Shown here: positions 6,769 through 15,968 of the stretch, in pieces
How the letters are laid out: each line of letters begins with the position of its first letter
How positions within the stretch are numbered: the stretch's first letter is position 1
DNA from: Paenibacillus sp. sptzw28
Lineage (GTDB): Bacteria > Bacillota > Bacilli > Paenibacillales > Paenibacillaceae
Length of the DNA stretch: 64,000 nucleotides
Assembly: GCF_019550795.1 (NCBI RefSeq)
Contig: NZ_CP080545.1
Coordinates: 3,072,001-3,136,000 of the forward strand
Direction of reading: 5' to 3'
Translations under genes and position numbers: made by a program
Notes under the pieces: model-generated
What the model was told of the DNA's origin: nothing
What the model saw: the letters and a program-made list of their open reading frames with translations, nothing else
Databases searched by the model: none

Positions 6769-8433
6769 GTGTTTACGGTACTTTCGGGGCTGCTATTATT
6801 TGCCGGCGTATGCGCGGTATCCGTCTGCATCGGTGTTATCGTACAACGAAAAACGAACCATGCGATGCAGCAGTCGTTTATTCGCCATTCCTCCTATATC
6901 CGATTCATGCAGGATAAACATGATCTTAACCGATTTGGTATCGCTCAGCAATTGAATCGGCATATGGGCGGCTTCTCAGTCTTTGGTCTCTCATTCTCAA
7001 CTCTTTCGGTTATTGGGGGAGCGGTATTTCTGCTCGGTCCAGCGGTTGCGGCAGGCGGCACGGCCGTCGTAGGCATCGGTTGGCCTGTGTTGGCTTTGTT
7101 CGGGCTCGCGACGGCCTGTTCGCTGGCTTCCTTCGCTTCTTCGGTTCCGACGGCGGGCGGGTGCTACCACTGGACGACGGCGATCGGCGGCAGACGTTCA
7201 GGAATGATCTCGGGATGGTTTAATTTGATCGGAACGGTATTGATGCTTGTTACAACGAATTTATTATGTGCCGGATGGCTGGACCGGATTGCATCCTCCC
7301 GCTTTGGTTATCAGGAAGGAGCTTGGCCGTTCTATTCGATACTGGCCGTTCTTTTCGTCTCTCAAGCTCTCGTCAATATGAGGGGAATAGGCTTGCTCTC
7401 CCGCATGTTGTCGGCTATGACCTGGGTTCACGCTTTATTCGTGCTGATTATGGTCGCGGCCCTTGCTGCATTCGCCTGGCCTGGCTTTTATCCTCTTGAT
7501 CTGCTCTACATTTCCGGCCCAATGAACAGTGCCGATGGCGCCGGACACGAGACGTCAATGCTTCTGGGCATGCTGATTTTGCAAAAAATGTTTCTCGGTT
7601 CGGACGCTGCCGCTCAAACGGCTGAGGAGACGTATGAACCGCGCATTAACGTGCCTTGGGGGATTTATTTATCCGTTGTGTATACTTTCATATTCGGTTT
7701 TGTGTTGTTTGCCTTCCTGGTCATTAATTATCCTTTTGGAACTGAAGGATTTGCCTCGTATGGCGATTTACCGGTATGGATGGACCGGATATGGGCGAGG
7801 TGGGGTGTTACGGTATCGGCGGTTGCGGCAGGCCTCATTGCCCTCCTTGGATGGAGCAGCGGTCTCGGTACGATGACATCTGCCTCCAGGACCTGGTTTG
7901 CAATGGCTCGTGACGGGGTCGTACCGTTCGCCAAACGGGCGGCGGAGGTATCCGAACGTTATCGTACGCCGCTGAGCTCAATTGTAAGTGTTGCCGCTGC
8001 TTCGGCGATCATATCGATCGCTTCCGGCGTGATCGGCTGGCATACAGCGGAATTAGCCATGCTGGTCAATCTTATTTCTCTCGGTCTTGCCGCGATCCAC
8101 ATTTCCTACGCAATTCCCATCGTTATCAAATTTACCGCTCACCGGCATAAACGTCCTCCTGTGACGCAGGGACCATGGCAGCTCGGAAAAATCGGTCTGA
8201 CAGCCGATACGATCTCACTCTTATGGCTTCCTGCAAGTTCGGTGTATGTGATATGGCGTTTAGAGCCTACCCTCCAAATCTCCACATGCACCGCTGCGGT
8301 TCTATGCATCATCTTGATTGAACTTAAATACCGCCGCCTGAGAGGGCCTTTCAAATCAGTCGATCCTTTGCGGTTCAGCAGAAGAACACTTGATGAGATG
8401 ATTCGAATTGAGAGAAAATTCCCACAACAATAA
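6769..8433 (+). CDS. APC-superfamily amino acid permease
   Basis: A 554-residue integral membrane protein with about twelve hydrophobic segments, an N-terminal VFGLSFSTLSVIGG and the sequence SVPTAGGCYHW followed by SGMISGWFNLIG. These mark the amino acid/choline transporter (ACT) branch of the APC superfamily, the group of GABA and other amino acid permeases. AAQTAEETYEPRINVPWGI in the middle (the AEE...P loop) is another signature of this branch. The substrate cannot be decided. The start is GTG behind GGGGGTGAAG. It stands alone between two gaps, and an inverted repeat at 8494-8528 may end transcription. Confidence 0.88.
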   Translation: MFTVLSGLLLFAGVCAVSVCIGVIVQRKTNHAMQQSFIRHSSYIRFMQDKHDLNRFGIAQQLNRHMGGFSVFGLSFSTLSVIGGAVFLLGPAVAAGGTAVVGIGWPVLALFGLATACSLASFASSVPTAGGCYHWTTAIGGRRSGMISGWFNLIGTVLMLVTTNLLCAGWLDRIASSRFGYQEGAWPFYSILAVLFVSQALVNMRGIGLLSRMLSAMTWVHALFVLIMVAALAAFAWPGFYPLDLLYISGPMNSADGAGHETSMLLGMLILQKMFLGSDAAAQTAEETYEPRINVPWGIYLSVVYTFIFGFVLFAFLVINYPFGTEGFASYGDLPVWMDRIWARWGVTVSAVAAGLIALLGWSSGLGTMTSASRTWFAMARDGVVPFAKRAAEVSERYRTPLSSIVSVAAASAIISIASGVIGWHTAELAMLVNLISLGLAAIHISYAIPIVIKFTAHRHKRPPVTQGPWQLGKIGLTADTISLLWLPASSVYVIWRLEPTLQISTCTAAVLCIILIELKYRRLRGPFKSVDPLRFSRRTLDEMIRIERKFPQQ

Positions 8434-8493
8434 TTTCCCGAAGTAATATGTTCATTTCCCGGGGAAGCGCATAAAATAACAGGAAAAGAGCGC

Positions 8494-8528
8494 TTTCGAC
8501 ACTATCTTCCGAGCCCTTCCTGTCGAAA
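8494..8528 (+). terminator. Possible terminator after the APC permease
   Basis: TTTCGACA (8494-8501) and TGTCGAAA (8521-8528) form an 8-bp stem around a 19-base loop, followed by AATTATGC. A second outer pairing CAGGAA/TTCCTG overlaps it. Position fits but the T tract is poor. Confidence 0.4.
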
Positions 8529-8649
8529 AATTATGCTATTAATTGTTTGAGGTATGATGGTAATAATTAATGACATGAAATATCTATTTATTTGCCTTGC
8601 ACTTCCAATCCATCTTATAATCTTTGGAGAATAGGAAGGAGGGAAGCAA

Positions 8650-9312
8650 TTGATTTTACTCGGGAAGCTCTTATCTCTTAACATTGCCACGCCCGTCTCC
8701 GTACCGCATGGGTCGAAGAAAGTTGAAACCGGAATTTTTAAAAAGCCGGCCGGCAAACCACTCCATTTAAGCTTCACCGGACTGGCAGGTGACGGGCAAG
8801 CGGATTTGATCAATCATGGCGGCCCGGATAAGGCCGTGTGCGTTTATACAAGCGTCCATTTTCCATATTGGTCGGAGAAATGGGGAAAAAGCGCTCAGAA
8901 CGGAGCATTTGGCGAAAATTTTACCGTGTCGGGTTTGACGGAGGAATCGCTATGCATTGGGGATACGGTTCGCGTAGGGGAGGCCTTGCTGCAGGTCAGT
9001 CAGCCGCGTCAACCCTGCTTTAAACTCGGTTTGAAGCATAATCTTCCGGATCTCCCGCTTCAGGTTGAACGAACAGGGTATACGGGGTTTTATTTTCGCG
9101 TCCTTCATGAGGGCATGGTTGCAGAGGGAGACGAGCTGTATCTCGAACACAGACATCCGGCAGGTATTACGATTTCGGAGGCTAATCGTGTGATGAGCGT
9201 GGATAAGAAGGACTCTGCAGGTATAAGGCGTCTGCTCGAGATCCCGGAGCTCGCAACGAGCTGGCGGGAAACGTTGACGAGCAGATTGGCGAAGCTTGAA
9301 GCAGGACATTAG
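8650..9312 (+). CDS. MOSC domain protein (YiiM-like)
   Basis: A 220-residue MOSC-domain protein. The domain carries GLAGDGQADLINHGG and GAFGENFTV, and the conserved Cys in SQPRQPCFKLG, which binds the molybdenum cofactor sulfur in this superfamily. Length and order match E. coli YiiM (about 224 residues), a molybdoenzyme that reduces N-hydroxylated base analogues such as 6-hydroxylaminopurine; by family it may detoxify N-hydroxylated compounds. The start is TTG behind GGAAGGAGGG. It precedes a kinase-like gene by 22 bases, so the two are probably co-transcribed. Confidence 0.85.
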   Translation: MILLGKLLSLNIATPVSVPHGSKKVETGIFKKPAGKPLHLSFTGLAGDGQADLINHGGPDKAVCVYTSVHFPYWSEKWGKSAQNGAFGENFTVSGLTEESLCIGDTVRVGEALLQVSQPRQPCFKLGLKHNLPDLPLQVERTGYTGFYFRVLHEGMVAEGDELYLEHRHPAGITISEANRVMSVDKKDSAGIRRLLEIPELATSWRETLTSRLAKLEAGH

Positions 9313-9334
9313 AAAAACGGGGGATTAACATCGG

Positions 9335-10345
9335 ATGGCTATAACTGCAGGCGGGGACTTTGCCGCCTTTCTTGATCAATACAACCTCGCCGCGGCATGG
9401 CGGGCCGTAGAGGAAGAAAGCGGCATGAACAACACGACGCGAATGGTATATTCGGGCGATAATAAATATGTTCTGCGTGTGTATGATAACCACCGCGACG
9501 CACAAATTGTGCGAATCGAGCATTTGGTTCTTGAAGGCTTACAAGCTCTGAAGCTGCCGTTCAAAGTACCGCAGCCGGTGGAGAATAACAGAAACTCTTC
9601 CATAACCGTATCACCGGATGGAAAACTCGCCGCACTATTCCGGTTTATTGAAGGCGATAGGCCTTCACCGAAAAATCCGGAGCACGTCGCAGGACTGGGC
9701 CGTGCCGCGGGGCTGCTGTCCCACGCGCTAAATGGAGTGAGGCCGGATGTGATTCCAATATATAAGCCGTACTATGAATTCGATAAAACGCATGGCGCTG
9801 TGACCGATGAGGCTATCCGTGTAATGGCAGCGGAATCGGAGCTGCTGTCAGGCCGGACCGGCCAGCTGGAGCAGCTGCTTCGGCTCCGCGGCCAGCTTCT
9901 CGATTTGAAGCCGAGGATTGCCGCTTTGCCCCATCAGTGGATTCACGGTGATATCGTGTTTACCAACTCGCTCTGTGAAGGGGACCGTATTGTCGGGATG
10001 CTTGATTTTGAATTCAGTACCGTGGATGTCAGAGTAATGGAGCTGGCGGTTGTGCTTGGCGAATTTCCGGAAGCTGAAGAAGGGACTGCGCTTGAGAGAA
10101 CCGCTTTGTTCTGCCGGGGCTTCGGATCAGCCGTCAAGCTTACCATAGATGAAATCGCTTTGCTTCCGGAGCTGATCAAGCTGCGGATGATGGATGTTTT
10201 TCTGCATTTTGCCGGGCGATATGCGGAAAAGCTCGACCCCGAGCAGGTATGGGACGGCCAGATTGTGCGCGCTTCATATGTCTGCGAATGGATTAATCGT
10301 AACCTAGACAAACTGGAGCCGATGTTCCGCCAGTATCTCCTTTAA
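9335..10345 (+). CDS. APH/ChoK-family phosphotransferase
   Basis: A 336-residue small-molecule kinase of the aminoglycoside phosphotransferase fold (APH, related to homoserine kinase ThrB2 and choline kinase). The catalytic loop is HGDIVFTN (His, Asp and Asn of the HxDxxxxN pattern) near 207, and the Mg-binding Asp lies in MLDFEFS about 20 residues later. The N lobe has the beta-strand KYVLRVYDN with the Lys/Arg that holds ATP. Substrate unknown. The start is ATG 22 bases after the MOSC stop, and a small hairpin (10366-10383) follows the gene. Confidence 0.82.
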   Translation: MAITAGGDFAAFLDQYNLAAAWRAVEEESGMNNTTRMVYSGDNKYVLRVYDNHRDAQIVRIEHLVLEGLQALKLPFKVPQPVENNRNSSITVSPDGKLAALFRFIEGDRPSPKNPEHVAGLGRAAGLLSHALNGVRPDVIPIYKPYYEFDKTHGAVTDEAIRVMAAESELLSGRTGQLEQLLRLRGQLLDLKPRIAALPHQWIHGDIVFTNSLCEGDRIVGMLDFEFSTVDVRVMELAVVLGEFPEAEEGTALERTALFCRGFGSAVKLTIDEIALLPELIKLRMMDVFLHFAGRYAEKLDPEQVWDGQIVRASYVCEWINRNLDKLEPMFRQYLL

Positions 10346-10452
10346 TTACTTATTTGCAAGGCATATCGCTTCTTGGGAAGCGACATCCGTGAATGAAAAG
10401 CCGGGCTGCCGCCATATATATATTACAATTGCAGTGGGGGGGATTAATCATA

Positions 10453-11376
10453 ATGTTGAACGCAGCGGAGCTTCTTGGTTACGGTCCGTCCGATCGGCTC
10501 CTTATTGTAAATGCAGATGATTTCGGCTTATGCCATTCAACCAATATGGGTATTCAAAAGCTCCTCCTGGACGGTGTCGTATCTTCCGCCACCCTTATGA
10601 TGCCTTGCAGTTGGGCCAGGGAAGCCGCTCTTTGGAGCGCCCGGCACACCCATTTGGATATAGGCGTTCATTTTACGTTGACCAGCGAGTGGGACTTGAT
10701 GAAATGGGGTCCAGTTTACCGAAAAGGGCCCATTGACTCGTTAGTCACCCAAGAGGGATATTTCCCCAAAGATGTGAAAACATTAGAGCGCCAAGCCGAT
10801 CCGGAGCAAGTCCGCCAGGAGCTTATCGCGCAAATTGAGATGGCGCTGAAGCTGGGCGTTGATTTGTCGCACGCGGATAATCATATGGGCAGCCTGTACG
10901 GACTTGCGACCGGGCGCCATTTTCTTGATGTGGTGTTTGATATATGTGCGAAGTATGGGCTTCCGTTCCGGCTGCCGAGAACTCTTCTGCTTGAGAACGG
11001 GCAGGTTGCTCCGCAGGAGCTGGCCGAACAAGCGCTTGAGCTTGCGGATCTGGCGAATGCGAAAGGCGTTATTGTGCTGGATTACTTGCTAGGGCTGCCA
11101 TTCCGTTCTGAGCCGGGTGAAACCTTCGACACGTTTAAAGCGCAAATGATCGCGCTGCTTCAGAATTTGCATCCCGGCATATCCGAAATCATCATCCATC
11201 CGTCGCTAGTAACCGACGAGTTATGCGCTTTCCATGAGACGCCGCTTAAGCGCGGGATGGAGATGGATTTGTTCCGGGATCCGGATGTTCAGGAAGCGCT
11301 CCGCCTTGAGGGGATCATTCCGGTTCGCTGGAGACAGCTGCGTGATTTGCAGCGCCGCTTATCCGCGTCCGTTTAA
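10453..11376 (+). CDS. YdjC/ChbG-family carbohydrate deacetylase-like protein
   Basis: A 307-residue protein of the YdjC/ChbG family, whose E. coli member removes an acetyl group from chitobiose or its phosphate. It shows the metal-binding NADDFGL near the N terminus, the His of DIGVHFTL and the HADNHMGSLYG motif, then EIIIHPS near the C terminus. The ATG at 10453 follows a GGGGGG ribosome site; an in-frame ATG at 10393 lacks one. No sugar gene is adjacent, so the substrate is open. Confidence 0.85.
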   Translation: MLNAAELLGYGPSDRLLIVNADDFGLCHSTNMGIQKLLLDGVVSSATLMMPCSWAREAALWSARHTHLDIGVHFTLTSEWDLMKWGPVYRKGPIDSLVTQEGYFPKDVKTLERQADPEQVRQELIAQIEMALKLGVDLSHADNHMGSLYGLATGRHFLDVVFDICAKYGLPFRLPRTLLLENGQVAPQELAEQALELADLANAKGVIVLDYLLGLPFRSEPGETFDTFKAQMIALLQNLHPGISEIIIHPSLVTDELCAFHETPLKRGMEMDLFRDPDVQEALRLEGIIPVRWRQLRDLQRRLSASV

Positions 11377-11561
11377 CTCCGGTCGACAATACAATGGTAA
11401 CGCTTGACACAGCGTCAGGCACTCCCAAAAGCAGACAAGCCCCTCGGTGAACGGAAGTAACGATTGAAAAAAGAACCACTGTTCGGAAATTACTTATAAT
11501 GGTATACTGATAGTTGTGAATTTAATATATTTTCAGAAAATTCGGGAAGGGAGTGGGAGAA

Positions 11562-12566
11562 TTGGCGGTTCTTCCTAAGCAGAACGAACTCGGTTTCTTC
11601 GAAATTCGCCTTGAATCGATCGGCGGACTAGGCGCTAACTTGGCCGGTAAAATGCTGGCTGAAGCGGGCGTAGTTGGAAGCGGTTTCAACGGAGTCAGTT
11701 TTTCTTCTTACGGCTCGGAAAAGAAGGGTTCACCGGTAAAAGCACATATCCGGTTTTGCGACCTTGAAACGAACATCCGGGATACGACACCAGTGGAACG
11801 GCCGCACATCGTGGGTATTTTTCATGAAAATTTGTCGAAGACGGTCAATGTCATCAGCGGGATTCATGAAGACAGCGTTGTACTTGTCAACTCTTCCAAG
11901 TCGCCTGAGCAGCTCAAGGAGAAATTAAACCTTCTTGGCGGTACGATGGCTGTGGTCGATGCGACAAATATTGCACTCGAAGAGAATAATCGCGTCAATA
12001 TGGCGATGCTTGGCGGTTTGTTTCGGCTCTGCGACTTCCTTGATTTTGAGCATATGAAAGGCATAATCCGCAAATCGCTGGAGAAAAAATATCCGCAGGC
12101 GGTAGAACCTGCGCTTCGAACGTTCCAGAGAGGCTACGACGAAGTGCAGTTCCAAACGTTTGCGCTGCCGGAAGGGACGGCAATGCCTCAGCCAACGCGT
12201 TGGGATGTCCCGGCTCTGGGATATTTGACTCAACCGATGGGCGGCATGATTACGAACCCCGGCAACAGCGTACTGAAGGATTTGAGTATTTCCCGCCAAG
12301 GAATGATGCCGCATTTTGACGAAGAGAAATGTATTCACTGCGCCGCTTGTGACACCGCTTGTCCGGACTTCTGCTTCGTATGGGATGAGCAGCCGGATAA
12401 GAAGGGACGTCCGCAAATGTTTCTGCAGGGAATCGATTACCAATATTGCAAGGGCTGTCTGAAATGCGTCGTCGCTTGTCCGACCGAAGCGCTCGCCTCC
12501 GAGCGTGAAACGGACGGTTACGGCGAGCAGAACCGTGTTCCGCACCGTTTTGAATGGGCGAATTAA
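11562..12566 (+). CDS. 2-oxoacid:ferredoxin oxidoreductase, gamma/delta-type subunit with ferredoxin domain
   Basis: A 334-residue subunit. Residues 1-190 are the gamma domain (RLESIGGLGANLAGKMLAEAG, the CoA-binding type). The C-terminal 75 residues form a 2[4Fe-4S] ferredoxin (CIHCAACDTACP and CKGCLKCVVACP) that passes electrons to ferredoxin. Together with the next gene it makes a complete oxoacid:ferredoxin oxidoreductase. TTG 11562 is preferred over GTG 11553 because GGGAAGGGAG overlaps the GTG but sits eight bases before the TTG, giving a protein that starts MAVLPKQNE. The gene ends 38 bases before its partner. Confidence 0.88.
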   Translation: MAVLPKQNELGFFEIRLESIGGLGANLAGKMLAEAGVVGSGFNGVSFSSYGSEKKGSPVKAHIRFCDLETNIRDTTPVERPHIVGIFHENLSKTVNVISGIHEDSVVLVNSSKSPEQLKEKLNLLGGTMAVVDATNIALEENNRVNMAMLGGLFRLCDFLDFEHMKGIIRKSLEKKYPQAVEPALRTFQRGYDEVQFQTFALPEGTAMPQPTRWDVPALGYLTQPMGGMITNPGNSVLKDLSISRQGMMPHFDEEKCIHCAACDTACPDFCFVWDEQPDKKGRPQMFLQGIDYQYCKGCLKCVVACPTEALASERETDGYGEQNRVPHRFEWAN

Positions 12567-12604
12567 TGCAGTGCTTCGGGTAGCCAGGAGAGAGGGGAGA
12601 AACA

Positions 12605-14911
12605 ATGGCCATTGAAATCAATAAGGAAGTGAGCCGGGGAACCGTCGAACAGCGTATGGTATACGAATCCGGCAACGAAATGGCGGCGTATGCCGCGCAC
12701 CAGATCAATTACCATGTAATGGGATATTTTCCGATTTCACCGTCAACGGAAGTTGCGCAATTTCTCGACCTGATGAAAGCGAACGGGCAGCACGACATAA
12801 AACTCATTCCGGCTGACGGCGAACACGGCTCGGCAGGTATTTGCTACGGTGCTTCCGCCGCAGGCGGCCGCGTTTTCAACGCTACAAGCTCAAACGGTTA
12901 TCTGTATATGCTTGAACAGATGCCTGTACAGTCAGGTACCCGTTTTCCGATGGTGATGAATCTGGTTTGCCGCTCGGTTTCCGGTCCGCTCGACATACAC
13001 GGCGATCATTCGGACTTATATTTTGCGCTTAACACCGGCTGGCCAATCCTTATGTGCCGGGATCCGCAAGCCGTATACGATATGAACATTATGGCGATTA
13101 AGCTCGCGGAGGACCCTGCGGTCAGGCTGCCTGTGCTTGTCGCCTCCGACGGTTACTTCACATCGCACCAGAAGCGCCGGGTTCAAACGTTCGCGCATCG
13201 CGCCGATGTCCATGCATTCGTAGGCGAGAAGCCGGTGGAAGGCTACGCGCATGTGCTCGACCGCAACAATCCGATTACGGTTGGGCCTTATATGAACGAG
13301 CCGGACTATATCAACAACTGCTATCAGCAGTCGGTTGCGATGTATAACGCCTCCGCCGTCTTCGACCGTATTCGCAAGGAGTACGAGGTCTTGACAGGCC
13401 GCGATTACCCGATCCTTGATCTTTACCGGATGGAAGACGCCGAGGTGGCTGTTTTCCTCATGAACTCCGCTTCCGAAATCATCAAGGACGTCGTTGACCA
13501 GCTGCGAGCCAAAGGCATTAAAGCAGGCTCGGTAGCGCCAAATATGATCCGTCCGTTCCCTGCCAAGGAAATCGCTGATGTTCTGCGCCGCGTAAAAGCG
13601 GTAACGATCGGCGACCGCGCCGATTCGTACGGGGCTCACGGTGGCAACATGACCAATGAAATTAAGGCTGCTCTGTTTACGCATGGCGTAACCGACACGA
13701 TGGTCGTAAGCCGCATTTACGGCTTAGGCGGTAAAGACTTCTACGCGGAGGACGGACATCATATGTTCGAGCTCGCTCTGGAAGCCGTGAAGAACGGGAA
13801 GGTGGCCGTTCCATTCGATTATTACGGCCATACCCCGGGCGATCCGGATAAAGCGCCGAAACGGGTACTCGAGCCGATGAAGTACGAGGATCTGAAGACC
13901 GGGCTTATTACGGTAGACCGCGATGCGTCTACCGGCAAGCTTAAGGTGAAAGTGCCTCCCGTCCGTCAGCTCACGAAGAAGCCGAAGCGGCTGGCTCCCG
14001 GCCATGGCGCATGCCCGGGCTGCGGTATTTTCTCGGGCCTCGAGCTGTTCTTCAAAGGAATAGAAGGCGATATCGTTGCTCTCTATCAAACCGGCTGCGC
14101 AATGGTCGTTACGACCGGCTTCCCTTATTCATCGCATAAAGCGACTTATATTCACAACCTGTTCCAGAACGGAGCGGCTACGCTTTCAGGCGTCGTCGAA
14201 ATGTTCTGGGAGCGGAAGCGCCGAGGCGAATTGGACAGCTATGGGCTAAAGGATGATTTCACATTCGTGATGATTACCGGCGACGGCGGCATGGATATCG
14301 GGATGGGCCCGGCGATCGGCAGCGCACTGCGCAATCATAAAATGATCATTCTCGAGTACGATAATGAAGGCTACATGAATACCGGCGCTCAGCTGTCATA
14401 TTCGACGCCGCTCGGTCACCGCACGTCGACATCCAATGTCGGCAAGCATCAGGGCGGCAAGCTGTTCCATCACAAGGATACGGCGCAAATAATGGCTGCA
14501 ACGAATATTCCTTATGTATTCACCGGTTCGGAATCAATCCCGCAGGATTTGATCAGAAAGGCCGCCAAGGCGCAGTATTACGCGCAAAACGTCGGACTGG
14601 TCTACGGTAAAATACTGATCACATGTCCGCTCAACTGGCTGTCGGAGGAGAAGATCGGGCAAACATTGATTGACGATGCCGTCAACTCATGCTTCTTCCC
14701 GCTCTACGAGGTGGAGGAAGGCGTAACGAATATTACGTTTAATCCCGAAGAGAAAGGGAAAAGGATTCCACTGGGCGATTGGCTCAAAAATATGGGTAAA
14801 ACAAAGCACATGACGCGGCCGGAATACGCCGAAGCGCTCAAATCGTTCGAGGACGAGGTTGAACGGCGCTGGATGAGGCTGAAGGCGAAGCATGAGAATC
14901 CATATTTATAA
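12605..14911 (+). CDS. 2-oxoacid:ferredoxin oxidoreductase, fused alpha/beta subunits
   Basis: A 768-residue fusion of the alpha (about 1-400) and beta (about 440-768) subunits. The enzyme decarboxylates a 2-oxoacid with thiamine diphosphate and CoA and reduces ferredoxin. The alpha part has GYFPISPSTE and the PADGEHGSAG segment; the beta part has HGACPGCGIF with its Cys pair and the TPP-binding ITGDGGMDIGMG. Whether the substrate is pyruvate, 2-oxoglutarate or a branched-chain oxoacid cannot be read. It is translated from ATG behind GAGAGGGG, and a hairpin with a T tail follows (14950-14990). In a probably aerobic spore-former this could also serve as a ferredoxin source. Confidence 0.9.
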   Translation: MAIEINKEVSRGTVEQRMVYESGNEMAAYAAHQINYHVMGYFPISPSTEVAQFLDLMKANGQHDIKLIPADGEHGSAGICYGASAAGGRVFNATSSNGYLYMLEQMPVQSGTRFPMVMNLVCRSVSGPLDIHGDHSDLYFALNTGWPILMCRDPQAVYDMNIMAIKLAEDPAVRLPVLVASDGYFTSHQKRRVQTFAHRADVHAFVGEKPVEGYAHVLDRNNPITVGPYMNEPDYINNCYQQSVAMYNASAVFDRIRKEYEVLTGRDYPILDLYRMEDAEVAVFLMNSASEIIKDVVDQLRAKGIKAGSVAPNMIRPFPAKEIADVLRRVKAVTIGDRADSYGAHGGNMTNEIKAALFTHGVTDTMVVSRIYGLGGKDFYAEDGHHMFELALEAVKNGKVAVPFDYYGHTPGDPDKAPKRVLEPMKYEDLKTGLITVDRDASTGKLKVKVPPVRQLTKKPKRLAPGHGACPGCGIFSGLELFFKGIEGDIVALYQTGCAMVVTTGFPYSSHKATYIHNLFQNGAATLSGVVEMFWERKRRGELDSYGLKDDFTFVMITGDGGMDIGMGPAIGSALRNHKMIILEYDNEGYMNTGAQLSYSTPLGHRTSTSNVGKHQGGKLFHHKDTAQIMAATNIPYVFTGSESIPQDLIRKAAKAQYYAQNVGLVYGKILITCPLNWLSEEKIGQTLIDDAVNSCFFPLYEVEEGVTNITFNPEEKGKRIPLGDWLKNMGKTKHMTRPEYAEALKSFEDEVERRWMRLKAKHENPYL

Positions 14912-14949
14912 TAGTTAAGGACATTAATTAAATTTATGTAATGCAATCG

Positions 14950-14990
14950 GGGCGAAGCCGGATGGTGCTTGCGCCCTTGTTTGCTTTTTT
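14950..14990 (+). terminator. Terminator after the oxoacid oxidoreductase operon
   Basis: GGGCGAAGC pairs with GCTTGCGCCC across an 8-base loop (one bulge), followed by TTGTTTGCTTTTTT. Stem and T tract both fit an intrinsic terminator. Confidence 0.65.
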
Positions 14991-15013
14991 AAGCGGGGAG
15001 GGGCGGTAGTATC

Positions 15014-15328
15014 ATGCCGATTGTGTTAAGGCATCGGACAACAGGTGAAATCGCTTGCGGTTTACTGCAAAATGTATACAATTTTGCATATTATGGCGCA
15101 CTCTGGTGGGACGATAAGGAAACGGCGGAGGAGCGTTCGGGTCAAGCATTGACTGCGGCAGGCTTCGAGCAAGCTTCGGACTGGGAGCTGCTTGAAGTCA
15201 AGGAAGAACGTCTCAAGCTGTTCAACGTGAAGCTGAATAACGACCCGAAACGGCAGCTCATTATGGAAGGCGATGGAACGATTACGGTTGTTAAAGGGCG
15301 GAGGAATGAAAAGGGGGACCAGAGTTAA
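15014..15328 (+). CDS. Hypothetical protein, 104 residues
   Basis: A 104-residue protein starting ATG behind GGGGAGGGG. It begins with MPIVLRHRTTGEIACG and ends in a charged tail; an aromatic stretch (YNFAYYGALWWDD) follows. I do not recognise a domain. It is followed after one base by the next ORF, so the two form a pair. The gene lies just behind a terminator, so it probably has its own promoter. Confidence 0.7.
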   Translation: MPIVLRHRTTGEIACGLLQNVYNFAYYGALWWDDKETAEERSGQALTAAGFEQASDWELLEVKEERLKLFNVKLNNDPKRQLIMEGDGTITVVKGRRNEKGDQS

Positions 15329-15329
15329 G

Positions 15330-15836
15330 ATGAAAGTGATGCAAAACGTTCATTTCCAGCAGCTGCTGGAGCTCGATAATGAATCGTCGGCCGCCAGTTT
15401 CGGCAGTCAGCTGCGCGAGGGAGGATTTACGGCGGTAAGGCGGTTTCTGGATGATTTCCGCGATTATCTTCGGCGCTTTGAAGACGATGATGGAGAGCGT
15501 GCCGCTGCGCTGCTGCAGTTTGCAAGGACGGCGCTTCCGGAGCCGGGTCGAATCAGTCCGTCCTGGGCTTATATCTGGCAGGAATTCGACAGTATTATCA
15601 GAACGAAACGTCATGTTTTCGGCTCGATCGGTCATACGCTGCGCAGCGGCGAATGGCAGGTGCTGCTCGACAATCCGTATTCGAATCAGAACATCGCCGT
15701 ATATCCGGGACTTACGTTCATCGAAGCCGTATATATGTTTGCTTATTTCCGGACGGATTTGACTAACAACGAATACATCCGGCTGCAGAGAATCGACACG
15801 GTAATGACTTTTACGGGGGCCGATAAACAGTTGTAA
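15330..15836 (+). CDS. Hypothetical protein, 168 residues
   Basis: A 168-residue protein read from ATG 15330, one base after the preceding stop. AGGGGG lies 11 bases before it. Earlier in-frame ATGs (15273, 15306) lie inside the previous gene and have the ribosome signal too close. The product is mostly helical in its first half (Glu/Arg/Leu-rich) and ends with YIRLQRIDTVMTFTGADKQL. No recognised domain. It is convergent with ypdA across the strong palindromic terminator. Confidence 0.65.
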   Translation: MKVMQNVHFQQLLELDNESSAASFGSQLREGGFTAVRRFLDDFRDYLRRFEDDDGERAAALLQFARTALPEPGRISPSWAYIWQEFDSIIRTKRHVFGSIGHTLRSGEWQVLLDNPYSNQNIAVYPGLTFIEAVYMFAYFRTDLTNNEYIRLQRIDTVMTFTGADKQL

Positions 15837-15849
15837 GATGTGGCCGCAA

Positions 15850-15893
15850 AAAAAGGTTTTGATGTCTGCAGCTGCAGACATCAAAACCTTTTT
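15850..15893. terminator. Perfect 22-bp bidirectional terminator palindrome
   Basis: Two 22-nt arms (15850-15871 and 15872-15893) are exact inverted copies with no unpaired spacer. The arms start with five A and end with five T, so each strand gives a stable stem followed by a U tract. It stops both the 168-residue gene and the converging ypdA gene. Confidence 0.9.
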
Positions 15894-15968
15894 CAATCGG
15901 TAAGTATTGATTTTTCGTGTAATCTGTGAATGTGAACGGCAAATTGATCTTATTGATAGGGAGATAAC

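Noticed and set aside
11464..11506. Promoter TTGAAA...TATAAT before the oxoacid oxidoreductase
   Set aside because: The spacing of about 25 bases is far too long, and no other -35 suits TATAAT or TATACT there.
11925..12605. 226-codon minus-strand frame opposite the oxoacid oxidoreductase subunit
   Set aside because: The sense strand codes a clear ferredoxin-containing subunit; the antisense frame is a by-product of codon bias.
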